From Actinernus sp. WN-2022 (lineage: Eukaryota; Cnidaria; Anthozoa; Actiniaria; Actinernidae), in assembly GCA_030867875.1 (NCBI GenBank), contig JAOWCC010000033.1, positions 62,001 to 126,000 on the forward strand: a stretch of DNA of 64,000 bases, given 5' to 3'. Shown piece after piece: positions 54,117 through 64,000 of the stretch. Below the pieces are notes generated by a model, which saw nothing but the letters and a program-made list of their open reading frames with translations, had not been told where the DNA came from and made no database searches. The first letter of the stretch is position 1. The number at the start of each line of letters is the position of its first letter. The position numbers and the translations under genes were made by a program.

Positions 54117-54338
54117 ATGGTAGAGAAGACGTTAATGAAAACGGTCACCGACGCCGCAATAATTACTGGACTAGCTACAGGTATTGGGTGGGTCGTAAGA
54201 AAAGTGGTAAAAGAACCAATGCTCAACGATCCTTCCGTTTCTATCTTGAATAACGTGAAGTGGATAGCGGTATTAGCGGGTAGCCTAGCCGCAAAGCAAT
54301 ATCTCGAGGATCAAAAGTACATACCAACTGATTCGTGA
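54117..54338 (+). CDS. Small hydrophobic protein
   Basis: 73 residues with two hydrophobic segments (about 12-30 and 45-60) and a charged tail (Q-Y-L-E-D-Q-K). It is directly followed by the next gene, whose ATG lies 7 bp after the stop. Likely a membrane component of the particle. Confidence 0.5.
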   Translation: MVEKTLMKTVTDAAIITGLATGIGWVVRKVVKEPMLNDPSVSILNNVKWIAVLAGSLAAKQYLEDQKYIPTDS

Positions 54339-54344
54339 GTGCTC

Positions 54345-54782
54345 ATGGCAACGTTGGCGGGAATTGGAATGGCAATTTTCGGAGCTGTCTTAAATGCTAC
54401 AGCATTCACCGGTGGCGGCGTACTCGCTAGGATGCTTTCTGGAAAAGACGATACGGCTGATATAGAACGAGAAAGACACGACAGGGCACTAGAGGAAGAA
54501 ATGGCTGCCATGGTCGCTTACAATAAACAACGTCAAAGACTATACGATCATGCGCAAGAACAGGAAGGTCTGGAACGTAGTGCACACGATTCCCAAAACG
54601 ACACTAATCGTGCTTTCGTACGATCCGACAAACTACGCAAGCAACTACAACATCTCAAAGAAATGAGAGAACCTCGTTTATCAGACTACTATCAACCATC
54701 AAGTTCGCAGAGGACTGGTGAGTTGGTCTATGTTGGAGGTGGAATGCTAGCCGCTGGATATGCCGTTAGTCGTTTGATATGA
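54345..54782 (+). CDS. Helical protein with hydrophobic ends
   Basis: 145 residues from the ATG at 54345 (a GTG two codons earlier is less likely). It has an N-terminal hydrophobic segment (1-32), a charged helix (38-115, R-H-D-R-A-L-E-E-E-M), the block R-L-S-D-Y-Y-Q-P-S, and a C-terminal hydrophobic G-G-G-M-L-A-A-G-Y-A. I recall the L-S-D-x-Y-x-P-S block from related cnidarian elements, always near the capsid module. Function unknown. Confidence 0.55.
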   Translation: MATLAGIGMAIFGAVLNATAFTGGGVLARMLSGKDDTADIERERHDRALEEEMAAMVAYNKQRQRLYDHAQEQEGLERSAHDSQNDTNRAFVRSDKLRKQLQHLKEMREPRLSDYYQPSSSQRTGELVYVGGGMLAAGYAVSRLI

Positions 54783-54824
54783 TTATGCTTTTTAAAAACG
54801 AGCTTTTTTACGCTTGGTGAGATT

Positions 54825-54945
54825 TTTTTACATTAGGTGAGATTACTGGCAATTACTAGGAAGTTACTGGTAAGATTACTGGCAATTACTGGCAATTACT
54901 AGGAAGTTACTGGCAATTACTGGCAATTACTGGCGGCGGTGGTCT
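54825..54945 (+). repeat. TTACTGGCAA minisatellite
   Basis: About ten near-copies of GGCAATTACT or AGGAAGTTACT, after the last structural gene and before the small unknown gene. Confidence 0.8.
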
Positions 54946-55032
54946 ACATCTATATTCGTACGTCGTATTGGTTTGCACTTTGTAGCTTTTCTATGCCCTT
55001 TTAGAGAATGCTATATGTAGGTATATGGGAAT

Positions 55033-55383
55033 ATGGATATTCTACGAATGTGTGGTTCTTGGGGAAAGTGGTCAATGTTCTATCCAACGCGGGCCTGGAA
55101 GGACGCTATGGCTGTGGCGGTGTCTTCGGGTGCGACCCAGATTTCCTTGGAGGCATATCTTGCATCGCCGAAAAGGGGGGAAGGTATTTTGTGTTATGTA
55201 GGTGTGGAAGATGTTAGAGTAGAAAGTGTTGGGAAAGCACTATGCGATTCTCTTGCTCTCGGCCCATTGTATCTTGTGCGAGATGTAGACTTCGAGACTC
55301 CTTCGTTGTGCAACGAGGATGGTCTTGTGTTGCCTTGGCCAGATAGTCCAGCATTCCAACGTCTGGCTAGTCTTGGCAGATAG
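55033..55383 (+). CDS. Unknown 116-residue protein
   Basis: The frame is open from M-D-I-L-R-M to a stop 62 bp before the integrase. Blocks such as E-G-I-L-C-Y-V-G-V-E-D-V-R-V and L-Y-L-V-R-D-V-D-F look like a small folded alpha/beta domain. No family recognised. Confidence 0.45.
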   Translation: MDILRMCGSWGKWSMFYPTRAWKDAMAVAVSSGATQISLEAYLASPKRGEGILCYVGVEDVRVESVGKALCDSLALGPLYLVRDVDFETPSLCNEDGLVLPWPDSPAFQRLASLGR

Positions 55384-55444
55384 ATATGGTGGCAAGTGGA
55401 TAAGAACTCTTTATATTAAAGTCTCGTTGTTAATGTGATATATA

Positions 55445-56137
55445 ATGGACGCTATCTTCTATGGTCCTGAAGGATACTGGAAAGGCTACTCTGCAATTGG
55501 TAAACTATCGGTGGCAGCAAAAGTATCGGAAGACGCAGCTAGGAGTTGGTTAGAGAAACAAGCACTATGGCAGATCTATTTACCACCACCACGATATGTA
55601 CCACGACCACATTGGACCGTATCGAAACCAAATGAGGTCCATCAAGCTGATTTGATATTTCTACCTCATGATCGACCTGGACGTGGAAGGAAACTATATA
55701 AGTATGCTTTGGTGGTAATCGATGTAGCTTCTAGACATAAAGAGGCTGAACCTTTAGCATCGAAAGATAGTGGTGAAGTTTCTGCTGCCTTTGAACGAAT
55801 CTACAAGCGTAGTCCACTAGAATGGCCAAAGTTATTGCAGGTAGATCCTGGTAGAGAATTCATGGGTCGTATGTCTGAAACCTTAGAACTACGTGGTACG
55901 AAAGTTCAACGAGGTGAAGCTGGTAATCATAGGGCACAAAGTTTTGTCGAACGAGCAAATAGAACATTAGCTGAGAGATTGTTTGGATATCAATATGCAC
56001 AAGAGATGGTACTTACTTCGGAAGGATCAGATGCGCGCAGTAGAGAATGGGTATTGCGGCTTCCAGAAGTTATCAAAGCTATGAATAATGAAGTTACTCG
56101 ACTTACTGGTAAAGATGTATATGTAGTTATGATATGA
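55445..56137 (+). CDS. Polinton-type rve (DDE) integrase, C terminus truncated
   Basis: 230 residues. The N-terminal helix-rich region (10-45) precedes the catalytic core. D69 (V-H-Q-A-D-L-I-F), D134 (L-Q-V-D-P-G-R-E-F) and E169 (S-F-V-E-R-A-N-R-T-L) form the retrovirus-like triad, with 34 residues between the last two. It would join the element's ends to host DNA. No HHCC zinc finger is obvious. The last seven codons come from the 256-bp array (see findings), so the usual C-terminal DNA-binding tail is absent. The start follows G-A-T-A-T-A-T-A-A-T-G. Confidence 0.85.
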   Translation: MDAIFYGPEGYWKGYSAIGKLSVAAKVSEDAARSWLEKQALWQIYLPPPRYVPRPHWTVSKPNEVHQADLIFLPHDRPGRGRKLYKYALVVIDVASRHKEAEPLASKDSGEVSAAFERIYKRSPLEWPKLLQVDPGREFMGRMSETLELRGTKVQRGEAGNHRAQSFVERANRTLAERLFGYQYAQEMVLTSEGSDARSREWVLRLPEVIKAMNNEVTRLTGKDVYVVMI

Positions 56138-56242
56138 AATCATGTTTGCCGCGTAGCACTAGTAGGTGTAAAGAATGTGATGTAAAGTGGTATGCTGTAG
56201 TGCTAAGTGTGCACGCCCTACGAGGGAAAGAGAAAACATCTC

Positions 56243-56316
56243 TGACCCAAGTGGGACTCGAACCCAACGACCTCCAGGTTACATGTCTGGCGCTCTACCA
56301 ACTGAGCTATCAAGTC
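56243..56316 (-). tRNA. tRNA-Thr(UGU)-like gene, first copy
   Basis: 74 bases read on the minus strand. The acceptor stem is GACTTGA/TTGGGTC with discriminator A (three G-T wobbles). The D arm is GCTC/GAGC, and the anticodon stem CCAGA/CCTGG has an A-C mismatch at its top. The loop is CATGTAA, anticodon TGT (Thr). Position 33 is A instead of the near-universal T, and the T-stem side reads GTTGGG, one base more than the canonical five. The A box (TAGCTCAGTTGG) and B box (GGTTCGAGTCC) are perfect, and TTTT follows 6 bases after the discriminator. It is probably transcribed, but doubtful as a translating tRNA. Confidence 0.75.
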
Positions 56317-56498
56317 AGATGAGAGCAATCGTGGGTATTGGTGCGTTTTATGGGGTCACGGCGATTATATATGTATATGTAGTTATGATATGAAATCATG
56401 TTTGCCGCGTAGCACTAGTAGGTGTAAAGAATGTGATGTAAAGTGGTATGCTGTAGTGCTAAGTGTGCACGCCCTACGAGGGAAAGAGAAAACATCTC

Positions 56499-59400
56499 TG
56501 ACCCAAGTGGGACTCGAACCCAACGACCTCCAGGTTACATGTCTGGCGCTCTACCAACTGAGCTATCAAGTCAGATGAGAGCAATCGTGGGTATTGGTGC
56601 GTTTTATGGGGTCACGGCGATTATATATGTATATGTAGTTATGATATGAAATCATGTTTGCCGCGTAGCACTAGTAGGTGTAAAGAATGTGATGTAAAGT
56701 GGTATGCTGTAGTGCTAAGTGTGCACGCCCTACGAGGGAAAGAGAAAACATCTCTGACCCAAGTGGGACTCGAACCCAACGACCTCCAGGTTACATGTCT
56801 GGCGCTCTACCAACTGAGCTATCAAGTCAGATGAGAGCAATCGTGGGTATTGGTGCGTTTTATGGGGTCACGGCGATTATATATGTATATGTAGTTATGA
56901 TATGAAATCATGTTTGCCGCGTAGCACTAGTAGGTGTAAAGAATGTGATGTAAAGTGGTATGCTGTAGTGCTAAGTGTGCACGCCCTACGAGGGAAAGAG
57001 AAAACATCTCTGACCCAAGTGGGACTCGAACCCAACGACCTCCAGGTTACATGTCTGGCGCTCTACCAACTGAGCTATCAAGTCAGATGAGAGCAATCGT
57101 GGGTATTGGTGCGTTTTATGGGGTCACGGCGATTATATATGTATATGTAGTTATGATATGAAATCATGTTTGCCGCGTAGCACTAGTAGGTGTAAAGAAT
57201 GTGATGTAAAGTGGTATGCTGTAGTGCTAAGTGTGCACGCCCTACGAGGGAAAGAGAAAACATCTCTGACCCAAGTGGGACTCGAACCCAACGACCTCCA
57301 GGTTACATGTCTGGCGCTCTACCAACTGAGCTATCAAGTCAGATGAGAGCAATCGTGGGTATTGGTGCGTTTTATGGGGTCACGGCGATTATATATGTAT
57401 ATGTAGTTATGATATGAAATCATGTTTGCCGCGTAGCACTAGTAGGTGTAAAGAATGTGATGTAAAGTGGTATGCTGTAGTGCTAAGTGTGCACGCCCTA
57501 CGAGGGAAAGAGAAAACATCTCTGACCCAAGTGGGACTCGAACCCAACGACCTCCAGGTTACATGTCTGGCGCTCTACCAACTGAGCTATCAAGTCAGAT
57601 GAGAGCAATCGTGGGTATTGGTGCGTTTTATGGGGTCACGGCGATTATATATGTATATGTAGTTATGATATGAAATCATGTTTGCCGCGTAGCACTAGTA
57701 GGTGTAAAGAATGTGATGTAAAGTGGTATGCTGTAGTGCTAAGTGTGCACGCCCTACGAGGGAAAGAGAAAACATCTCTGACCCAAGTGGGACTCGAACC
57801 CAACGACCTCCAGGTTACATGTCTGGCGCTCTACCAACTGAGCTATCAAGTCAGATGAGAGCAATCGTGGGTATTGGTGCGTTTTATGGGGTCACGGCGA
57901 TTATATATGTATATGTAGTTATGATATGAAATCATGTTTGCCGCGTAGCACTAGTAGGTGTAAAGAATGTGATGTAAAGTGGTATGCTGTAGTGCTAAGT
58001 GTGCACGCCCTACGAGGGAAAGAGAAAACATCTCTGACCCAAGTGGGACTCGAACCCAACGACCTCCAGGTTACATGTCTGGCGCTCTACCAACTGAGCT
58101 ATCAAGTCAGATGAGAGCAATCGTGGGTATTGGTGCGTTTTATGGGGTCACGGCGATTATATATGTATATGTAGTTATGATATGAAATCATGTTTGCCGC
58201 GTAGCACTAGTAGGTGTAAAGAATGTGATGTAAAGTGGTATGCTGTAGTGCTAAGTGTGCACGCCCTACGAGGGAAAGAGAAAACATCTCTGACCCAAGT
58301 GGGACTCGAACCCAACGACCTCCAGGTTACATGTCTGGCGCTCTACCAACTGAGCTATCAAGTCAGATGAGAGCAATCGTGGGTATTGGTGCGTTTTATG
58401 GGGTCACGGCGATTATATATGTATATGTAGTTATGATATGAAATCATGTTTGCCGCGTAGCACTAGTAGGTGTAAAGAATGTGATGTAAAGTGGTATGCT
58501 GTAGTGCTAAGTGTGCACGCCCTACGAGGGAAAGAGAAAACATCTCTGACCCAAGTGGGACTCGAACCCAACGACCTCCAGGTTACATGTCTGGCGCTCT
58601 ACCAACTGAGCTATCAAGTCAGATGAGAGCAATCGTGGGTATTGGTGCGTTTTATGGGGTCACGGCGATTATATATGTATATGTAGTTATGATATGAAAT
58701 CATGTTTGCCGCGTAGCACTAGTAGGTGTAAAGAATGTGATGTAAAGTGGTATGCTGTAGTGCTAAGTGTGCACGCCCTACGAGGGAAAGAGAAAACATC
58801 TCTGACCCAAGTGGGACTCGAACCCAACGACCTCCAGGTTACATGTCTGGCGCTCTACCAACTGAGCTATCAAGTCAGATGAGAGCAATCGTGGGTATTG
58901 GTGCGTTTTATGGGGTCACGGCGATTATATATGTATATGTAGTTATGATATGAAATCATGTTTGCCGCGTAGCACTAGTAGGTGTAAAGAATGTGATGTA
59001 AAGTGGTATGCTGTAGTGCTAAGTGTGCACGCCCTACGAGGGAAAGAGAAAACATCTCTGACCCAAGTGGGACTCGAACCCAACGACCTCCAGGTTACAT
59101 GTCTGGCGCTCTACCAACTGAGCTATCAAGTCAGATGAGAGCAATCGTGGGTATTGGTGCGTTTTATGGGGTCACGGCGATTATATATGTATATGTAGTT
59201 ATGATATGAAATCATGTTTGCCGCGTAGCACTAGTAGGTGTAAAGAATGTGATGTAAAGTGGTATGCTGTAGTGCTAAGTGTGCACGCCCTACGAGGGAA
59301 AGAGAAAACATCTCTGACCCAAGTGGGACTCGAACCCAACGACCTCCAGGTTACATGTCTGGCGCTCTACCAACTGAGCTATCAAGTCAGATGAGAGCAA

Positions 59401-61180
59401 TCGTGGGTATTGGTGCGTTTTATGGGGTCACGGCGATTATATATGTATATGTAGTTATGATATGAAATCATGTTTGCCGCGTAGCACTAGTAGGTGTAAA
59501 GAATGTGATGTAAAGTGGTATGCTGTAGTGCTAAGTGTGCACGCCCTACGAGGGAAAGAGAAAACATCTCTGACCCAAGTGGGACTCGAACCCAACGACC
59601 TCCAGGTTACATGTCTGGCGCTCTACCAACTGAGCTATCAAGTCAGATGAGAGCAATCGTGGGTATTGGTGCGTTTTATGGGGTCACGGCGATTATATAT
59701 GTATATGTAGTTATGATATGAAATCATGTTTGCCGCGTAGCACTAGTAGGTGTAAAGAATGTGATGTAAAGTGGTATGCTGTAGTGCTAAGTGTGCACGC
59801 CCTACGAGGGAAAGAGAAAACATCTCTGACCCAAGTGGGACTCGAACCCAACGACCTCCAGGTTACATGTCTGGCGCTCTACCAACTGAGCTATCAAGTC
59901 AGATGAGAGCAATCGTGGGTATTGGTGCGTTTTATGGGGTCACGGCGATTATATATGTATATGTAGTTATGATATGAAATCATGTTTGCCGCGTAGCACT
60001 AGTAGGTGTAAAGAATGTGATGTAAAGTGGTATGCTGTAGTGCTAAGTGTGCACGCCCTACGAGGGAAAGAGAAAACATCTCTGACCCAAGTGGGACTCG
60101 AACCCAACGACCTCCAGGTTACATGTCTGGCGCTCTACCAACTGAGCTATCAAGTCAGATGAGAGCAATCGTGGGTATTGGTGCGTTTTATGGGGTCACG
60201 GCGATTATATATGTATATGTAGTTATGATATGAAATCATGTTTGCCGCGTAGCACTAGTAGGTGTAAAGAATGTGATGTAAAGTGGTATGCTGTAGTGCT
60301 AAGTGTGCACGCCCTACGAGGGAAAGAGAAAACATCTCTGACCCAAGTGGGACTCGAACCCAACGACCTCCAGGTTACATGTCTGGCGCTCTACCAACTG
60401 AGCTATCAAGTCAGATGAGAGCAATCGTGGGTATTGGTGCGTTTTATGGGGTCACGGCGATTATATATGTATATGTAGTTATGATATGAAATCATGTTTG
60501 CCGCGTAGCACTAGTAGGTGTAAAGAATGTGATGTAAAGTGGTATGCTGTAGTGCTAAGTGTGCACGCCCTACGAGGGAAAGAGAAAACATCTCTGACCC
60601 AAGTGGGACTCGAACCCAACGACCTCCAGGTTACATGTCTGGCGCTCTACCAACTGAGCTATCAAGTCAGATGAGAGCAATCGTGGGTATTGGTGCGTTT
60701 TATGGGGTCACGGCGATTATATATGTATATGTAGTTATGATATGAAATCATGTTTGCCGCGTAGCACTAGTAGGTGTAAAGAATGTGATGTAAAGTGGTA
60801 TGCTGTAGTGCTAAGTGTGCACGCCCTACGAGGGAAAGAGAAAACATCTCTGACCCAAGTGGGACTCGAACCCAACGACCTCCAGGTTACATGTCTGGCG
60901 CTCTACCAACTGAGCTATCAAGTCAGATGAGAGCAATCGTGGGTATTGGTGCGTTTTATGGGGTCACGGCGATTATATATGTATATGTAGTTATGATATG
61001 AAATCATGTTTGCCGCGTAGCACTAGTAGGTGTAAAGAATGTGATGTAAAGTGGTATGCTGTAGTGCTAAGTGTGCACGCCCTACGAGGGAAAGAGAAAA
61101 CATCTCTGACCCAAGTGGGACTCGAACCCAACGACCTCCAGGTTACATGTCTGGCGCTCTACCAACTGAGCTATCAAGTC
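56499..61180 (-). tRNA. tRNA-Thr(UGU)-like genes, copies 2 to 20 of the first arm
   Basis: Nineteen further copies, each 74 bases, at 56499-56572 and then every 256 bases to 61107-61180. All are identical to the first copy, including the A33 and T-stem oddities. A truncated copy (61363-61378, 3' end only) ends the arm. Confidence 0.75.
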
Positions 61181-61378
61181 AGATGAGAGCAATCGTGGGT
61201 ATTGGTGCGTTTTATGGGGTCACGGCGATTATATATGTATATGTAGTTATGATATGAAATCATGTTTGCCGCGTAGCACTAGTAGGTGTAAAGAATGTGA
61301 TGTAAAGTGGTATGCTGTAGTGCTAAGTGTGCACGCCCTACGAGGGAAAGAGAAAACATCTCTGACCCAAGTGGGACT

Positions 61379-61387
61379 GATTGCTTG
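61379..61387. other. Inversion point of the 256-bp array
   Basis: Nine bases (GATTGCTTG) separate the two arms. The left arm ends inside the tRNA; the right arm starts in the spacer 16 bases before the tRNA. GATTGCT here is repeated at 61390-61396, the signature of a template switch. Confidence 0.85.
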
Positions 61388-64000
61388 ACGATTGCTCTCA
61401 TCTGACTTGATAGCTCAGTTGGTAGAGCGCCAGACATGTAACCTGGAGGTCGTTGGGTTCGAGTCCCACTTGGGTCAGAGATGTTTTCTCTTTCCCTCGT
61501 AGGGCGTGCACACTTAGCACTACAGCATACCACTTTACATCACATTCTTTACACCTACTAGTGCTACGCGGCAAACATGATTTCATATCATAACTACATA
61601 TACATATATAATCGCCGTGACCCCATAAAACGCACCAATACCCACGATTGCTCTCATCTGACTTGATAGCTCAGTTGGTAGAGCGCCAGACATGTAACCT
61701 GGAGGTCGTTGGGTTCGAGTCCCACTTGGGTCAGAGATGTTTTCTCTTTCCCTCGTAGGGCGTGCACACTTAGCACTACAGCATACCACTTTACATCACA
61801 TTCTTTACACCTACTAGTGCTACGCGGCAAACATGATTTCATATCATAACTACATATACATATATAATCGCCGTGACCCCATAAAACGCACCAATACCCA
61901 CGATTGCTCTCATCTGACTTGATAGCTCAGTTGGTAGAGCGCCAGACATGTAACCTGGAGGTCGTTGGGTTCGAGTCCCACTTGGGTCAGAGATGTTTTC
62001 TCTTTCCCTCGTAGGGCGTGCACACTTAGCACTACAGCATACCACTTTACATCACATTCTTTACACCTACTAGTGCTACGCGGCAAACATGATTTCATAT
62101 CATAACTACATATACATATATAATCGCCGTGACCCCATAAAACGCACCAATACCCACGATTGCTCTCATCTGACTTGATAGCTCAGTTGGTAGAGCGCCA
62201 GACATGTAACCTGGAGGTCGTTGGGTTCGAGTCCCACTTGGGTCAGAGATGTTTTCTCTTTCCCTCGTAGGGCGTGCACACTTAGCACTACAGCATACCA
62301 CTTTACATCACATTCTTTACACCTACTAGTGCTACGCGGCAAACATGATTTCATATCATAACTACATATACATATATAATCGCCGTGACCCCATAAAACG
62401 CACCAATACCCACGATTGCTCTCATCTGACTTGATAGCTCAGTTGGTAGAGCGCCAGACATGTAACCTGGAGGTCGTTGGGTTCGAGTCCCACTTGGGTC
62501 AGAGATGTTTTCTCTTTCCCTCGTAGGGCGTGCACACTTAGCACTACAGCATACCACTTTACATCACATTCTTTACACCTACTAGTGCTACGCGGCAAAC
62601 ATGATTTCATATCATAACTACATATACATATATAATCGCCGTGACCCCATAAAACGCACCAATACCCACGATTGCTCTCATCTGACTTGATAGCTCAGTT
62701 GGTAGAGCGCCAGACATGTAACCTGGAGGTCGTTGGGTTCGAGTCCCACTTGGGTCAGAGATGTTTTCTCTTTCCCTCGTAGGGCGTGCACACTTAGCAC
62801 TACAGCATACCACTTTACATCACATTCTTTACACCTACTAGTGCTACGCGGCAAACATGATTTCATATCATAACTACATATACATATATAATCGCCGTGA
62901 CCCCATAAAACGCACCAATACCCACGATTGCTCTCATCTGACTTGATAGCTCAGTTGGTAGAGCGCCAGACATGTAACCTGGAGGTCGTTGGGTTCGAGT
63001 CCCACTTGGGTCAGAGATGTTTTCTCTTTCCCTCGTAGGGCGTGCACACTTAGCACTACAGCATACCACTTTACATCACATTCTTTACACCTACTAGTGC
63101 TACGCGGCAAACATGATTTCATATCATAACTACATATACATATATAATCGCCGTGACCCCATAAAACGCACCAATACCCACGATTGCTCTCATCTGACTT
63201 GATAGCTCAGTTGGTAGAGCGCCAGACATGTAACCTGGAGGTCGTTGGGTTCGAGTCCCACTTGGGTCAGAGATGTTTTCTCTTTCCCTCGTAGGGCGTG
63301 CACACTTAGCACTACAGCATACCACTTTACATCACATTCTTTACACCTACTAGTGCTACGCGGCAAACATGATTTCATATCATAACTACATATACATATA
63401 TAATCGCCGTGACCCCATAAAACGCACCAATACCCACGATTGCTCTCATCTGACTTGATAGCTCAGTTGGTAGAGCGCCAGACATGTAACCTGGAGGTCG
63501 TTGGGTTCGAGTCCCACTTGGGTCAGAGATGTTTTCTCTTTCCCTCGTAGGGCGTGCACACTTAGCACTACAGCATACCACTTTACATCACATTCTTTAC
63601 ACCTACTAGTGCTACGCGGCAAACATGATTTCATATCATAACTACATATACATATATAATCGCCGTGACCCCATAAAACGCACCAATACCCACGATTGCT
63701 CTCATCTGACTTGATAGCTCAGTTGGTAGAGCGCCAGACATGTAACCTGGAGGTCGTTGGGTTCGAGTCCCACTTGGGTCAGAGATGTTTTCTCTTTCCC
63801 TCGTAGGGCGTGCACACTTAGCACTACAGCATACCACTTTACATCACATTCTTTACACCTACTAGTGCTACGCGGCAAACATGATTTCATATCATAACTA
63901 CATATACATATATAATCGCCGTGACCCCATAAAACGCACCAATACCCACGATTGCTCTCATCTGACTTGATAGCTCAGTTGGTAGAGCGCCAGACATGTA
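61388..64000 (+). repeat. 256-bp tandem array, inverted orientation, about 10.2 units to the window edge
   Basis: The same unit in reverse complement, still exactly 256 bp and identical, continuing past the window. Confidence 0.95.
61404..63781 (+). tRNA. tRNA-Thr(UGU)-like genes, ten complete copies of the second arm
   Basis: At 61404-61477 and then every 256 bases to 63708-63781, each identical to the copies in the first arm. An eleventh starts at 63964 and is cut by the window end. Confidence 0.75.

Larger units (their letters stand above)
56115..61378 (-). repeat. 256-bp tandem array, first orientation, about 20.6 units
   Basis: Every unit inspected is identical in sequence and exactly 256 bp, as shown by the constant spacing of all internal landmarks. 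Each unit holds one tRNA-like gene on the minus strand, a pol III T-run, and about 170 bp of spacer ending TATATATGTATATGTAGTTA. The last unit is cut inside the tRNA at 61378. The overlapping short reading frames are translations of the tRNA and its spacer and are not called. Confidence 0.95.

Noticed and set aside
56115..61378. tRNA array as the integration target of the element
   Set aside because: Retrovirus-type integrases are not known to choose tRNA genes as tyrosine integrases do, and the joint cuts the spacer, not the tRNA. It is kept only as a breakage joint.
56134..63890. Dozens of identical 62- and 68-residue reading frames in the array
   Set aside because: They are translations of the tRNA gene and its spacer repeated every 256 bp.

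Overview
The window looks like animal nuclear DNA, most likely from a cnidarian (stony coral or sea anemone). Three kinds of evidence point there: spliced host genes with long, AT-rich, transposon-filled introns; an intronless rhodopsin-type GPCR; and mobile and virus-like gene families of types I associate with cnidarian genomes. The organism is an inference, because no rRNA or mitochondrial marker is present.

Layout. (1) 0.3-5.0 kb: five minus-strand exons of one gene with a PHD finger; its 3' end lies off the left edge. (2) 3.7-7.1 kb: two palindromic MITEs and a 365-bp tandem array. (3) 8.18-9.28 kb: a complete single-exon GPCR. (4) 10-16 kb: a hAT-like MITE, tRNA-like SINE remnants and a 3.86-kb long-inverted-repeat element with a 4-bp target duplication. 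(5) 17.75-38.6 kb: a mitochondrial ribosomal protein L11 gene (MRPL11) on the minus strand, spread over about 21 kb. Its introns hold a 3.08-kb TIR element with an 81-bp minisatellite, a broken DDE-transposase/Ulp1-protease transposon (29.4-33.6 kb) and a MULE-like foldback MITE. (6) 40-45 kb: deletion-scarred BEL/Pao LTR-retrotransposon remnants, two LINE tails and a THAP-domain exon. (7) 45.0-56.1 kb: a compact virus-like gene block of Polinton/Maverick-adintovirus type. (8) 56.1-64.0 kb: a nearly perfect 256-bp tandem array. Each unit carries one tRNA-Thr(UGU)-like gene, and the array reverses orientation at 61.38 kb.

The virus-like block is the most interesting part. It carries a TFIIB-like factor, a candidate major capsid protein, a candidate minor capsid protein, an A32-type packaging ATPase, several small membrane proteins, conserved unknowns and an rve (DDE) integrase. 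Nearly all reading frames are open and tightly packed, with stop/start overlaps and two very short divergent intergenic gaps that share a mirrored TTCAAYAT motif at the start codons. No DNA polymerase B or adenain-like protease gene is visible, so the element is partial here or has lost them. The integrase ends exactly where the tRNA array begins: its last residues are encoded by the array unit.

The genes fit one scheme: the TFIIB-like factor would drive late genes from short promoters, the capsid, ATPase and membrane proteins would build virions, and the integrase would insert the genome into the host. The tRNA array is either a host array into which the element was broken and joined, or an inverted terminal structure. 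The mirror arrangement could also be an assembly artefact.
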